The notes under the pieces were generated by a model. It had not been told where the DNA came from, made no database searches, and was given only the letters and a program-made list of their open reading frames with translations. A stretch of 64,000 nt of DNA. Origin: Snodgrassella alvi SCGC AB-598-O02 (lineage in GTDB: Bacteria; Pseudomonadota; Gammaproteobacteria; Burkholderiales; Neisseriaceae). Below, piece by piece: positions 53,166-61,312 of this stretch (its first letter is position 1; each line of letters starts with the position of its first letter). The DNA lies in assembly GCA_000725195.1 (NCBI GenBank), contig JAIL01000256.1, forward strand, positions 1 to 64,000. The letters are read 5' to 3'. A program made the translations under genes and the position numbers.

Positions 53166-53815
53166 GCGTATAACCTTCCTTCCTGTAAGCGGATTATGCG
53201 ATGACCATAGTCAGCCATCAAAGATTCATCATGAGCCGCTACCATAACGGTTGTTCCGGCTTCATGAAAAGTCTTGAATAATTCCATAATATCCAGAGCA
53301 TAGGCTCGATCAAGATTAGCAGAAGGTTCATCGGCAATCAGCAGACTAGGCTGATGCACAACCGCACGAGCAATACATAAACGTTGCTGCTCGCCGCCAG
53401 ACAGCGTAATTGGTTTAGCCAATTCACGACCGCCCAATCCCACTTTTTCCAGCGCGATCAGTGCCCGTTGTTGCGCTTGCTTTTTGTCATAACCAATAAT
53501 ACGCAAGGGCAATATAACATTTTGTAAAACATTGCGATCAAACAATAATTTATGATCCTGAAATACAATACCAATATGCTGACGCAGAAATCCGAGCTGA
53601 TTGTCATTTAACTGCCCCAAATCGTGCTTATTGAGCCAGACTTTACCCTTAGTCGGTTTAGTAATACCACTAATTAGTTTAAGAATTGTTGACTTGCCAG
53701 CTCCCGAATGACCAGCAATAAAAATCATTTCTCCTTTACTGATCGAAAAACTAAGATTTTTCAATGCAGTAAACCCACCGGGATAGGTTTTAGAAACCTG
53801 CTCAAAACGAATCAT
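53162..53815 (-). CDS. ftsE: Cell division ATP-binding protein FtsE
   Basis: A 217-residue ABC ATPase. Walker A is GHSGAGKST (35-43), the signature is LSGGEQQR, and Walker B is LLIADEPSANLD. The N-terminus MIRFEQVSKTYPGG is the family start, so I use ATG 53815 rather than the frame start at 53848. Partner FtsX overlaps its end by 4 bases. Divergent from grxC. Confidence 0.95.
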   Translation of the reverse strand: MIRFEQVSKTYPGGFTALKNLSFSISKGEMIFIAGHSGAGKSTILKLISGITKPTKGKVWLNKHDLGQLNDNQLGFLRQHIGIVFQDHKLLFDRNVLQNVILPLRIIGYDKKQAQQRALIALEKVGLGGRELAKPITLSGGEQQRLCIARAVVHQPSLLIADEPSANLDRAYALDIMELFKTFHEAGTTVMVAAHDESLMADYGHRIIRLQEGRLYA

Positions 53816-53956
53816 CTGTTTGAGTCCGCTTGTTAGAATAAGCCTCAATTATACCTTAGCTTAACGCAGATGAAAGTACAGATCTACAGCAGTAACTGGA
53901 CACAATATGCTACTATATCCGTATTTATAACTGTCGGCACACCCAAGGAGAACCTT

Positions 53957-54214
53957 ATGCCAATCATTACCATGTACACGACTGGTGTTTGCCCCTACTG
54001 CCAGATGGCTAAAGCCCTGCTCAAGCAAAAGGGTATTACTGAAATTAATGAAATTCGCATTGATACCGATCCACAAATACGGGACCAGATGATGCAGCGA
54101 ACCGGTCGGCGCACCGTACCACAAATCTACATCGGAGAAACACATGTGGGTGGATTTGATGATTTGAATGCATTGAACCAAGCAGGTAAATTAGACCCTT
54201 TACTGAAAAATTAA
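53957..54214 (+). CDS. grxC: Glutaredoxin 3
   Basis: An 85-residue glutaredoxin with the dithiol site C12-P-Y-C15 and the glutathione-binding RRTVPQIYIGETHVGGFDDL region. It reduces disulfides with glutathione in the cytoplasm. A longer frame opens at 53870, but ATG 53957 has AAGGAG 6 bases upstream and gives the exact family length. secB follows after 74 bp, a common arrangement. Confidence 0.95.
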   Translation: MPIITMYTTGVCPYCQMAKALLKQKGITEINEIRIDTDPQIRDQMMQRTGRRTVPQIYIGETHVGGFDDLNALNQAGKLDPLLKN

Positions 54215-54288
54215 CCTTCGTTTACTGTGGTATACTGCCACAATATAAAGCATTACTATAAAGTAACACCATTTATGGAAAGAAAATA

Positions 54289-54774
54289 ATGAGCGAAAAA
54301 GAGACAACAAACGAACAGACCCCAGCCCAACCGGTATTCAGCATAGAAAAAATCTATCTTAAGGATATGTCCTTAGAAGCGCCGCATGTACCACAGATTT
54401 TTCTGGAAAGCGGTGAGCCACAGATAGATGTGCGTGTGGCTACCACAGCAGAAGAAGTTGAAAAAGAATTCTACAATGTTACTCTTAGCGTAACCGTTAC
54501 CGCTAAACTAACTGATGACAAAGTGTTATTCCTGAATGAAGTTGCTCAATGTGGTATTTTCCGTATTGCTAACGTTTCAAAAGAAGATACTGAGATATTA
54601 CTGGCAGTAGCAGCACCAAATATTCTGTTCCCGTATGCACGCGAACTAGTGGCTAACACCACCATTCGCTCTGGTTTCCCTCCGGTAATGTTGTCTCCGA
54701 TCAACTTCGAAGCAATTTACCATGCAGAGCAGGCTAAAACGAAGACTGAAGAGGCTAATGCCAATAACGCATAA
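54289..54774 (+). CDS. secB: Protein-export chaperone SecB
   Basis: A 161-residue tetrameric chaperone that holds preproteins unfolded for SecA. The conserved core runs from [17 protein letters not shown] through [20 protein letters not shown] to [16 protein letters not shown]. The N-terminal leader is charged and the tail Glu/Ala/Asn-rich. Length is normal. A strong terminator follows. Confidence 0.96.
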   Translation: MSEKETTNEQTPAQPVFSIEKIYLKDMSLEAPHVPQIFLESGEPQIDVRVATTAEEVEKEFYNVTLSVTVTAKLTDDKVLFLNEVAQCGIFRIANVSKEDTEILLAVAAPNILFPYARELVANTTIRSGFPPVMLSPINFEAIYHAEQAKTKTEEANANNA

Positions 54775-55136
54775 TCGATCACTGCAATAAATAAAGCTGC
54801 TTTCTCTCAAACCGTATTTAAATTGAGATAAAGCAGCTTTTTTTCGCATTAATTGCCTTAATAAAAACCGTCACAATTGTATATTTATTCTGGCAAATAC
54901 TGTTAATAATTAATTCATTATGATAAAAAAAATAATTTTCTGGTCTTGCGCGATTACTTTAACAGTAAATTCGCCCGCAACATACCTATATTCAATCCTA
55001 CGTTTTCCATATTGAGCATTTAATATTCTATAACCAAATTAAATGCAGCAAAGGGTTAACAGTTCAGTCAACATCACAATCCCGGCCAAAACACACTAGA
55101 AACGGAATTATTTCTCAGTAATAGCCATGCGTTAAT
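54775..55136. other. Spacer after secB
   Basis: About 360 bp between converging secB and the MHS transporter. It contains the secB terminator; the rest shows nothing recognisable. Confidence 0.5.
54793..54844 (+). terminator. Terminator after secB
   Basis: AAAGCTGCTTTCTCTCAA pairs with TTGAGATAAAGCAGCTTT with few mismatches, followed by seven T. The outer stem AAAGCTGCT/AGCAGCTTT is the same as in the tRNA-Leu terminator. Confidence 0.85.
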
Positions 55137-56432
55137 TTATTTTCGGTACCGATACATAAATAACAACCCGCTAATCGCTCCAATTAAGCACAATGGCATA
55201 ATATAATACACTGCACCAATGGGGCTATAACTATTAAGCCATTGCACCAAGGGTAAAGTTATTGCGCCCACAATGGCATACGCCACATTGTAAGAAAATG
55301 AAATACCCGTGAAACGGATAACGGCAGGAAACATGCGTACCATGGCAGCCGAGACAATTCCGGCAACACCTGTAGCCAGACCAAGTAACAGATATAAAAT
55401 CGAAATTACACTATAACCATATAGCCCTAATGAAGAATAAAATATTGCTGCCATCACACCAGTCAGTACCGTGCCGATGGTAAACGCTCGACCAACTCCT
55501 AATCGATCAGCCAAAAATCCATACAAAATACAACCCAGCATTTGCATTACAATTGCTATGCTTTGCATCTCAAATGCTTGAGCACTGGAAAAGCCAAACG
55601 TACCGGTTAGCAATTGTGGCATGGCCAGTAAAATAACCACTACACAACCAGTTAAAAACCAGGTCATCAACATACCAAGACAAATTGCTACTTTATACTG
55701 ACTGAGCAAAGTCTTAAGTGGTAACTCTGTTGCCAGTTGTTTGCGTTGCCGCATAGCCTGAAAAACCGGTGTTTCCTGTAGATAACTGCGTAAATACAAA
55801 GTCAGCAATCCAAATACACCACCCAGAATAAAAGGAATTCGCCACGCGCCATGCTGAATAGCTTCATTACTGAAATATTTGGTCATCAGCAGAGCAATTA
55901 ATGAGCCCAACAAAATACCTAATGACAGACCACTGGTTAAAAAACCATTCGCCATGCCAATCCGTTTTTCGGGTACATGCTCCGACACAAAAGTCCAAGC
56001 AGCTGGTATTTCCCCACCAATTGCCACCCCCTGTACAATTCTTAAAATTAACAACAATACTGGCGCAGCATAACCAATCGTCGCAAAAGTGGGCATTAAT
56101 CCCAGAAACAATGTTGGCAGTGCCATCATCAAAATAGACAATGCAAACAGCCTTTTTCGCCCAAATAGATCACCAAAATGAGCCATCACAATACCGCCGA
56201 GAGGACGAAAAAGATAACCGGCTGCAAAAATACCGTATGTATTCAACATTGCCCAGAATTCACTTAATCCTTCCGGGAAAAACAGATTCGACAATACTTT
56301 GGCATAAAATACATAAATTACAAAATCATAAAATTCAAGAGCGCCACCAAACGATGATAATACCAACGTTCGTGTATCCTCCCGCGTTAGCAGCTTTTTT
56401 TCCACTTCTGTTTCCGCATTCAGGTTATTCAT
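55137..56432 (-). CDS. MFS transporter, metabolite:H+ symporter (MHS/ProP-like)
   Basis: A 431-residue 12-helix permease of the MHS group, which imports osmolytes, citrate, alpha-ketoglutarate or related compounds with protons. Group features are the N-terminal SSFGGALEFYDFVIYVFYAKVL, loop motif FGDLFGRKRLFALSI, and LILRIVQGVAIGGEIPAAWTF with the E-x-P segment. SEHVPEKRIGMANGFLTSG follows. Substrate undetermined; similar proteins are named ProP, KgtP or ShiA. Single gene with the start supported by upstream GAAGGTC-type sequence, converging on secB. Confidence 0.87.
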   Translation of the reverse strand: MNNLNAETEVEKKLLTREDTRTLVLSSFGGALEFYDFVIYVFYAKVLSNLFFPEGLSEFWAMLNTYGIFAAGYLFRPLGGIVMAHFGDLFGRKRLFALSILMMALPTLFLGLMPTFATIGYAAPVLLLILRIVQGVAIGGEIPAAWTFVSEHVPEKRIGMANGFLTSGLSLGILLGSLIALLMTKYFSNEAIQHGAWRIPFILGGVFGLLTLYLRSYLQETPVFQAMRQRKQLATELPLKTLLSQYKVAICLGMLMTWFLTGCVVVILLAMPQLLTGTFGFSSAQAFEMQSIAIVMQMLGCILYGFLADRLGVGRAFTIGTVLTGVMAAIFYSSLGLYGYSVISILYLLLGLATGVAGIVSAAMVRMFPAVIRFTGISFSYNVAYAIVGAITLPLVQWLNSYSPIGAVYYIMPLCLIGAISGLLFMYRYRK

Positions 56433-56900
56433 GCGACCTTCTCAATCCGGCAAATAAAAATAACAAAGGTTTATAACAGCACAGCAAGACTTTTTCAAAT
56501 GCTTATCATAAAAAATATTTAACCAATTCACTTGTTTTTAAAAAATTCAGATTGAATTTAAGCATCGTAAAATGATCCAAGTTCATCTGATTATGATCTT
56601 TTATAGTAAATATGGCTAGATTGTTGTCCAAGATAAAGACCATAATATGAAAAATAAAAAAACCAAATAGCATAAAACATTCTTGAGAGAAACAAACTAT
56701 CATTTAGCCCTACTTAAGAGTATTACCTGATTAATATTCATTATTAAATAAAATAATTTGTAGCTGCAATTTTCACTTTATTCAAACTTCACCAGCTAGT
56801 ACATAACATCTTGTCACCACCTTAAACAATCGTCTATCATTTTATCCGTAGCAAAATATTTATTCACCTTAACAGCCACTATTGGCAAACAGAGAACACT
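56433..56900. other. Spacer upstream of the accessory region
   Basis: About 470 bp of AT-rich DNA between the MHS transporter and the DUF1653 gene. A 65-codon minus-strand frame at 56506-56703 is not credible. No other feature was seen. Confidence 0.5.
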
Positions 56901-57110
56901 ATGCAACGTGGCATCTATCAACACTATAAAGGTAAACTGTATCAAGTTTTCGGCACAGCTCGGCATAGTGAGACAGAAGAAGAACTGGTAGTTTATCAGT
57001 GTCTCTATGGAGATTATGCTCTTTGGGTTCGGCCTAAACAGATGTTCAGCGAAACAGTTTGCATCAACGGTAAAGAACAACAACGATTTACCTTAATACA
57101 GGAACTATAA
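56901..57110 (+). CDS. DUF1653 small protein
   Basis: A 69-residue protein of the DUF1653 family. The pattern GIYQHYKGKLYQVFGTARHSE, then LVVYQCLYG and LWVRPKQMF, is typical; members carry small beta-rich folds and no known enzymatic role. It could read or bind small ligands but this is unknown. It stands just before the primase remnant on the same strand. Confidence 0.8.
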   Translation: MQRGIYQHYKGKLYQVFGTARHSETEEELVVYQCLYGDYALWVRPKQMFSETVCINGKEQQRFTLIQEL

Positions 57111-57159
57111 ATATATTCAATATCAATAAACCCTAATTTAAAATGGTTAATATATTTTT

Positions 57160-57636
57160 TTGTTATCCGACAGTGATTACAAATCACTATACATACTTGG
57201 CCTTTTTAAACCAGAAAATAGCAGAAAATATCATCTTAATGAGTTCGCCAACCCTAATGATGCTAAAGAAAGATTACACAAACAGCAACAATCAGAAGAA
57301 GCAACGACTATTAAAAGAGAATCTGACCATTTAGTCGATTTCTGTAGTTATTTCGAAGCGTTAGATAGTCCTAACGGTATGTTAATAGGAAATCTTGGAA
57401 TAATGCCATTTAATCCAAGAAAGTATCTTTACCATTCCTATGTCGAATATATCCGTAACACAGGGTTAAGCAATCCTCTATCCCTAACTCAGTTTGGGAC
57501 ATCTTTAAGTTATGCAATGAACGAGAACGGCAAGCAATACATGAAGAAGCGCTTTACAGTAGGGGTTAAAACTAATTTAGAACTTAATTTAAACGCTAGT
57601 AAAGACTGGTTACCTAAAGCAGAAGAGCCTATCTAA
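57160..57636 (+). pseudogene. C-terminal remnant of a P4-type phage/plasmid DNA primase
   Basis: The 158-codon frame matches the C-terminal end of bacteriophage P4-like primase/helicases. Recognisable parts are LVDFCSYFEALDSPNGMLIG, NPRKYLYHSYVEYIRNTGLS, NPLSLTQFGTSLSYAMNENG and NASKDWLPKAEEP, which stand in the same order as in these roughly 700-800-residue proteins. The Toprim/primase and AAA+ helicase domains are absent, so this is a truncated remnant. The frame begins with TTG 57160 in a non-conserved leader. A strong terminator follows. This implies an integrated satellite or plasmid-like element was once here. The identification is from memory of the family, without a search. Confidence 0.65.
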
Positions 57637-57684
57637 AGCTAATTATTTATTAATGTTTAAACCGCCTTGATTGGCGGTTTTTTT
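57608..57684 (+). repeat. Repeat copy A: primase tail plus terminator
   Basis: This segment (GGTTACCTAAAGCAGA, then ATTCT/TTAAACCGCCTTGATTGGCG and a T-run) recurs imperfectly at 59443-59519. Spacing between the two copies is about 1.84 kb, enclosing the oxidoreductase and LysR genes. Confidence 0.75.
57659..57684 (+). terminator. Terminator after primase remnant
   Basis: ACCGCC/GGCGGT stem with loop TTGATT and a run of seven T. The same element is found damaged at 59490-59513, where the stem has lost pairs. Confidence 0.85.
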
Positions 57685-57735
57685 GTATAGTACGAATGTA
57701 GAGTTAAAATATAGACCGTACATGGCGACTATTTA
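57685..57735 (+). repeat. Repeat B copy 1
   Basis: GTATAGTACGAATGTAGAGTTA and the following CATGGCGACTAT match 60098-60143 (GTACAGTTCGAATGTAGAGTTA ... GCCGACTAT) at most positions. It directly follows repeat A copy here, whereas at the second locus about 580 bp containing the YjbR gene separate A from B. Confidence 0.65.
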
Positions 57736-57804
57736 GAAATATAAATTTTAATATCATTTTGTTTATTATAAATTAAATAACAAAATTGACTGTTATTTTC
57801 GTAT

Positions 57805-58425
57805 TTATGCTTTGACCCAAATCGGGGCTACAGTTGGTCCTTGCCCAAGGAAAAAGGCAAAATGAATATTCATTGCACCAATAGGTTCAATAAAACGACT
57901 ATTACACAAAGAACCAGCGTCAATCGGTTCAAATCCAATTGAATTAGCAATGTTTGATACAACGGTTTTTGCGTTATCATCATCAGAAGCAATAAAAACT
58001 TGTAAAGTTTGTTTTGTTCGTGCTGATGTAGGTAATAATTGGGCAAAGATAGTATTAAATGCTTTTACGATTTTCGCCTTTGGTGCCAATGCTTGAATTT
58101 CTTCTGCGCCTGATGTGACATGCCCAATCAGTAAGTCTTTAAAGTCTTCCGTAACTGGGTTAGTTATATCAATTAATATTTTATCAGTTAAATCACCACA
58201 AGAGAGTAATACCTCTTTTACGGCTTGATAAGGTAGTGCTAAAATCACCATTTCGGCTGATTTTACCGCGGTTTCAATACAACCACTTTCAGCGCCTATA
58301 TTTTTTGCGAGAGTCTGAGCTTTTGCTGAGTTTCTGCTTGCAATTACAATATCATGATTTGTTGTGGCAAGTACGTTTGCAAGTCCTGTCCCCATATTTC
58401 CTGTTCCAATAATAGCAATTTTCAT
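57805..58425 (-). CDS. NAD(P)-binding oxidoreductase, F420-dependent reductase-like
   Basis: A 206-residue Rossmann-fold protein of the NADPH-dependent F420 reductase-like family. The dinucleotide motif is GTGNMGTGLANVL (7-19), followed by IASRNS, where the residue after the second strand suggests NADP preference. The later MVILALPYQAVKEVL and IVKAFNTIFA segments are typical. In bacteria without F420 such proteins are of uncertain substrate. It is divergent from the LysR gene with an 88-bp intergenic region, the standard arrangement for a LysR regulator and its target. Codon use appears more AT-rich than housekeeping genes, which suggests import. Confidence 0.8.
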   Translation of the reverse strand: MKIAIIGTGNMGTGLANVLATTNHDIVIASRNSAKAQTLAKNIGAESGCIETAVKSAEMVILALPYQAVKEVLLSCGDLTDKILIDITNPVTEDFKDLLIGHVTSGAEEIQALAPKAKIVKAFNTIFAQLLPTSARTKQTLQVFIASDDDNAKTVVSNIANSIGFEPIDAGSLCNSRFIEPIGAMNIHFAFFLGQGPTVAPIWVKA

Positions 58426-58522
58426 TTTTATCTCCTGTTTATGAATGAGATAAAACTATACAATAGAAATAAAAAGTGATAAATTTCAGTTATATTTCAT
58501 ATTTAAAAACAAATTGTTTCTA

Positions 58523-59419
58523 ATGGATAGATTAACTTCTATGTCTGTTTTTGTGAAAGCCGTTGAATTAGGCTCATTTTCGGCTACAGCAAACGCATTT
58601 AATATGTCACCACAATTAGTTGGTAAACATGTCCGCATGCTTGAAGAACACCTAAATGTTCGTTTGTTAAATAGAACAACTCGTCACCAGAGTTTAACCG
58701 AAGTAGGACGTGCATTTTATGAACGTGCCAAAAATATTCTTGCCGAAGTTGAAGAGTCAGAAGCGATTGCAGCACAAATTAATGCCACACCTCGAGGGCG
58801 AATTAAGATTAGTGCACCAATAACATTTGGCACTCATGCATTAGCACCAAAGTTACCCGAATTTTTAAGTACTTATCCAGAAATTTCCATTGATTTATCA
58901 CTTACTAATCGTATTGTTGATTTAATTGATGAAGGATTTGATTTAGTTTTCAGAGTTGGCGAATTACCTGATAGTGGATTAATTGCAAGAAAATTAAAAC
59001 CTTATAAATTGATTTTGTGTGCAGCTCCTTTATATCTAAAATCCTCGCCACCGATTAATTCACCAAAAGATCTTAAATATCACGAATGTTTAGGTTTTTC
59101 TCATACAACATTACAAACTCATTGGCAATTTGAGGGAGCTGAAGGTCATTTTTCTGTACCTGTATCAGGGCGATTTATGACCGACAGTGGTGATGCACTA
59201 TTACCAGCAGCCATTGCTGGATTAGGTATTATGTTACAATCAGCCGAAATGGTGACACCAGCAATAGAAAAAGGATTGTTAGTTCATCTTTTACCTGACT
59301 ATCACGTGCCAACCCGACCCATGCATATTCTTTATGCATCTAATCGACATGTTTTACCTAAACTAAGACGTTTTATTGATTTTTGTATCCAAAAATTTGG
59401 TGAAGATGAACAAAGTTAG
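58523..59419 (+). CDS. LysR-type transcriptional regulator
   Basis: A 298-residue LysR family protein. The N-terminal winged helix-turn-helix (MDRLTSMSVFVKAVELGSFS to LTEVGRAFYERA) is followed by a linker helix and a substrate-binding domain (about 88-298), resembling the group that regulates quinone and NADPH oxidoreductases. It probably controls the divergent oxidoreductase at 57805. The frame opens at TTG 58514, but ATG 58523 gives the normal start. The gene ends 24 bp before repeat copy A2. Confidence 0.88.
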   Translation: MDRLTSMSVFVKAVELGSFSATANAFNMSPQLVGKHVRMLEEHLNVRLLNRTTRHQSLTEVGRAFYERAKNILAEVEESEAIAAQINATPRGRIKISAPITFGTHALAPKLPEFLSTYPEISIDLSLTNRIVDLIDEGFDLVFRVGELPDSGLIARKLKPYKLILCAAPLYLKSSPPINSPKDLKYHECLGFSHTTLQTHWQFEGAEGHFSVPVSGRFMTDSGDALLPAAIAGLGIMLQSAEMVTPAIEKGLLVHLLPDYHVPTRPMHILYASNRHVLPKLRRFIDFCIQKFGEDEQS

Positions 59420-59442
59420 AAATCATAATAGGGAGTATAAAT

Positions 59443-59519
59443 CGGTTACCTAAAGCAGATGAGCATACTTTTTTGTTTATGAGTATTCTAACCACCTTGA
59501 TTGGCGTTTTTTTGTATTA
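59443..59519 (+). repeat. Repeat copy A2: second primase-tail fragment
   Basis: ATCGGTTACCTAAAGCAGATGA re-creates the primase end (LPKADE) and then diverges, but the following ACCACCTTGATTGGCGTTTTTTT again matches the terminator of copy A with damage. It shows that a second copy of the primase 3' end lies just after the LysR gene. Confidence 0.7.
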
Positions 59520-59572
59520 TACAAAATAGATACTTAAGGAAATAAACAAATATACTAAAGCTAAGGCTAAAA

Positions 59573-59932
59573 TTACTTTGAAGTTAAGTGATAACTTTCG
59601 GTAAGTAAATCGAATATTTCTTTATCTGATAAATGTCCAGAAAGAATAATGCTGATCCAATGTTCTTTATTCATATGATATGCTGGCAAAATACCTTCTT
59701 TTTTCCTTAAAGAGCCTATATGTTCAGGTCTTGCTTTAATATCTAGAACATCAATCTCTTTATCATCTTTTAGCCCAAGTTTTGAGCCAGATACATTCAT
59801 AACAATAGCATACCATTTATCACCATCCTGATGATGGCGCAATACTGCATAGTTAGGTAAATTTTCCCAAAGATAGTTAGGTTCTGAATGAAAATGTTTT
59901 TTGGCATAGTTAAATAATGTTTCTCTATTCAT
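59573..59932 (-). CDS. MmcQ/YjbR family protein
   Basis: A 119-residue protein of the MmcQ/YjbR (CyaY-like fold, DUF419) family. Typical parts are NYLWENLPNYAVLRH, KWYAIVMNVSGSKLGL, DVLDIKARPEHIGSLRKKEG and the C-terminal HWISIILSGHLSDKEIFDLL. The family is sometimes called DNA-binding on structural grounds; a function is not established. It lies inside the repeat-bounded island, between repeat A2 and repeat B copy 2, on the minus strand. Confidence 0.8.
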   Translation of the reverse strand: MNRETLFNYAKKHFHSEPNYLWENLPNYAVLRHHQDGDKWYAIVMNVSGSKLGLKDDKEIDVLDIKARPEHIGSLRKKEGILPAYHMNKEHWISIILSGHLSDKEIFDLLTESYHLTSK

Positions 59933-60095
59933 TATAATCTCCTAAAGATGTTGGATATAGAAAATACAACTTAACTGCATTGAAGTTTATCTCCTTAAGT
60001 ATAACATTATAGTTGTCTTGCACTAATCAAAATCATAAAAAATAAATAGTCCATTATTTAGCTAATCTAATAAAAAATTTTTACACCACTGAATT

Positions 60096-60146
60096 ATGTA
60101 CAGTTCGAATGTAGAGTTATGTATAGTTAAAATGCCGACTATACAT
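60096..60146 (+). repeat. Repeat B copy 2 with inverted repeat
   Basis: TGTACAGTTCGAATGTAGAGTTA and GCCGACTAT match repeat B copy 1. Within it ATGTATAGT (60119-60127) and ACTATACAT (60138-60146) are perfect inverted 9-base arms around a 10-base centre. ATGTATAGT recurs at 60184-60192 and 60425-60433. Confidence 0.65.
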
Positions 60147-60418
60147 AGCACAAACCCTTATACAATAAGGCTTATAAGAAATCATGTATAGTATGTACAG
60201 TTTTTTATAAAATTTTATGTTAATGGGGGAGTTAATTTCTTTAACACTCAAATTTGAGTACTGCCTCTTTATACAACTGCCTACAGATATAATTAACAAC
60301 TGCTATCAGCAAAATACCTTAACCATCAAAACCAAGTGACAAATAATAAAAATTTATACCGACGTCAATAATAACTTCTCCTTTATCAACTGGCATAGAG
60401 TGCGCTTTTTTATTTATG

Positions 60419-60446
60419 TTGACTTATGTATAGTTAATTTTATACT
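60419..60446 (+). promoter_or_regulatory. Promoter-like pair upstream of the SDR gene
   Basis: TTGACT (60419-60424) and TATACT (60441-60446) are separated by 16 bases, about 30 bp before the SDR start. One of the ATGTATAGT motifs lies between them, so a factor binding that motif could control this operon. Confidence 0.5.
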
Positions 60447-60475
60447 AATACAATTAAATTAACAGTTAACGGCAA

Positions 60476-61312
60476 GTGCAAAATACATTCCTAAGTAACG
60501 TCCTTTTTCCTATCTTCAAACCTGATTTTTCTCGACTGGCACAACGTTTACACCATAAAACCATCATCATCACCGGTGCCAGTTATGGAATAGGCGAAGC
60601 ATTAAGCTATATTTTGGCTGATATTGATTGTCGTCTGATACTGCTGGCTCGAACCACAGAAAAATTGCAGACAATTCAACATCAGTTATCCACAAAAAAA
60701 GCTCAGATTGAAATATTTCCTATTGATCTGCGCAACAATGAACAGATAGACCACTTTCTCAATCATATCGAACATAATCAAATCGACATCCTGATCAATA
60801 ATGCTGGTCACTCCATTTGCCGCCCGATAATGCAATCATTGCACCGCCTGCATGATTTTGAGAGAACCATGCAGTTAAACTATTTTGCTCAGGTTAAACT
60901 GTGTCTGGCATTGATTCCTAAATTACAACAAACTCTGGGACAAATTATCAATGTCTCCGCGATTAATGTACTGTTGGCACCTACCGTAAACTGGGCTGCC
61001 TATCAGGCATCAAAAACCGCTTTTGATCAGTGGTTGCGCTGCGCCTCTGCCGAGCTGGAAAACCAAAATATCAAAATATCCACCGCATATCTGCCATTAG
61101 TCAGAACGCGAATGATCGAACCAACTAAACTTTATGATCACGTCCCGGCATTACAACCACAGCAGGCTGCAACCATCATTTGTCGTTTATTACTCACCCG
61201 AAAACACCATTACAAACCATGGTGGACTATACCGGCACAATTAGCCTCAGTATTGTTCAATCCCATCTGGCAAAAAATAAATTATTTTTATGTAAAGAGA
61301 AAACAATGCTAA
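60476..61312 (+). CDS. Short-chain dehydrogenase/reductase
   Basis: A 278-residue SDR protein. The cofactor motif TGASYGIG is at 33-40; catalytic residues are S161, Y176 and K180 (YQASK), and the NNAG motif is at 108-111. The C-terminal region (about 215-278) is extended and basic, ending KRKQC, with a hydrophobic stretch that could bind membrane. The start is GTG 60476, the only credible one. Its last codons overlap the ATG of the AMP-ligase gene by 7 bases, so the two act together, likely in activating and reducing an acyl or related acid. The exact substrate is unknown. Confidence 0.82.
   Translation: MQNTFLSNVLFPIFKPDFSRLAQRLHHKTIIITGASYGIGEALSYILADIDCRLILLARTTEKLQTIQHQLSTKKAQIEIFPIDLRNNEQIDHFLNHIEHNQIDILINNAGHSICRPIMQSLHRLHDFERTMQLNYFAQVKLCLALIPKLQQTLGQIINVSAINVLLAPTVNWAAYQASKTAFDQWLRCASAELENQNIKISTAYLPLVRTRMIEPTKLYDHVPALQPQQAATIICRLLLTRKHHYKPWWTIPAQLASVLFNPIWQKINYFYVKRKQC

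Larger units (their letters stand above)
59933..60475. other. Spacer with repeat B copy 2 and ATGTATAGT motifs
   Basis: About 540 bp without a gene. It contains repeat B copy 2, a perfect inverted repeat and several copies of ATGTATAGT or TGTACAGT, listed separately, and a promoter-like pair before the SDR gene. Confidence 0.55.
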
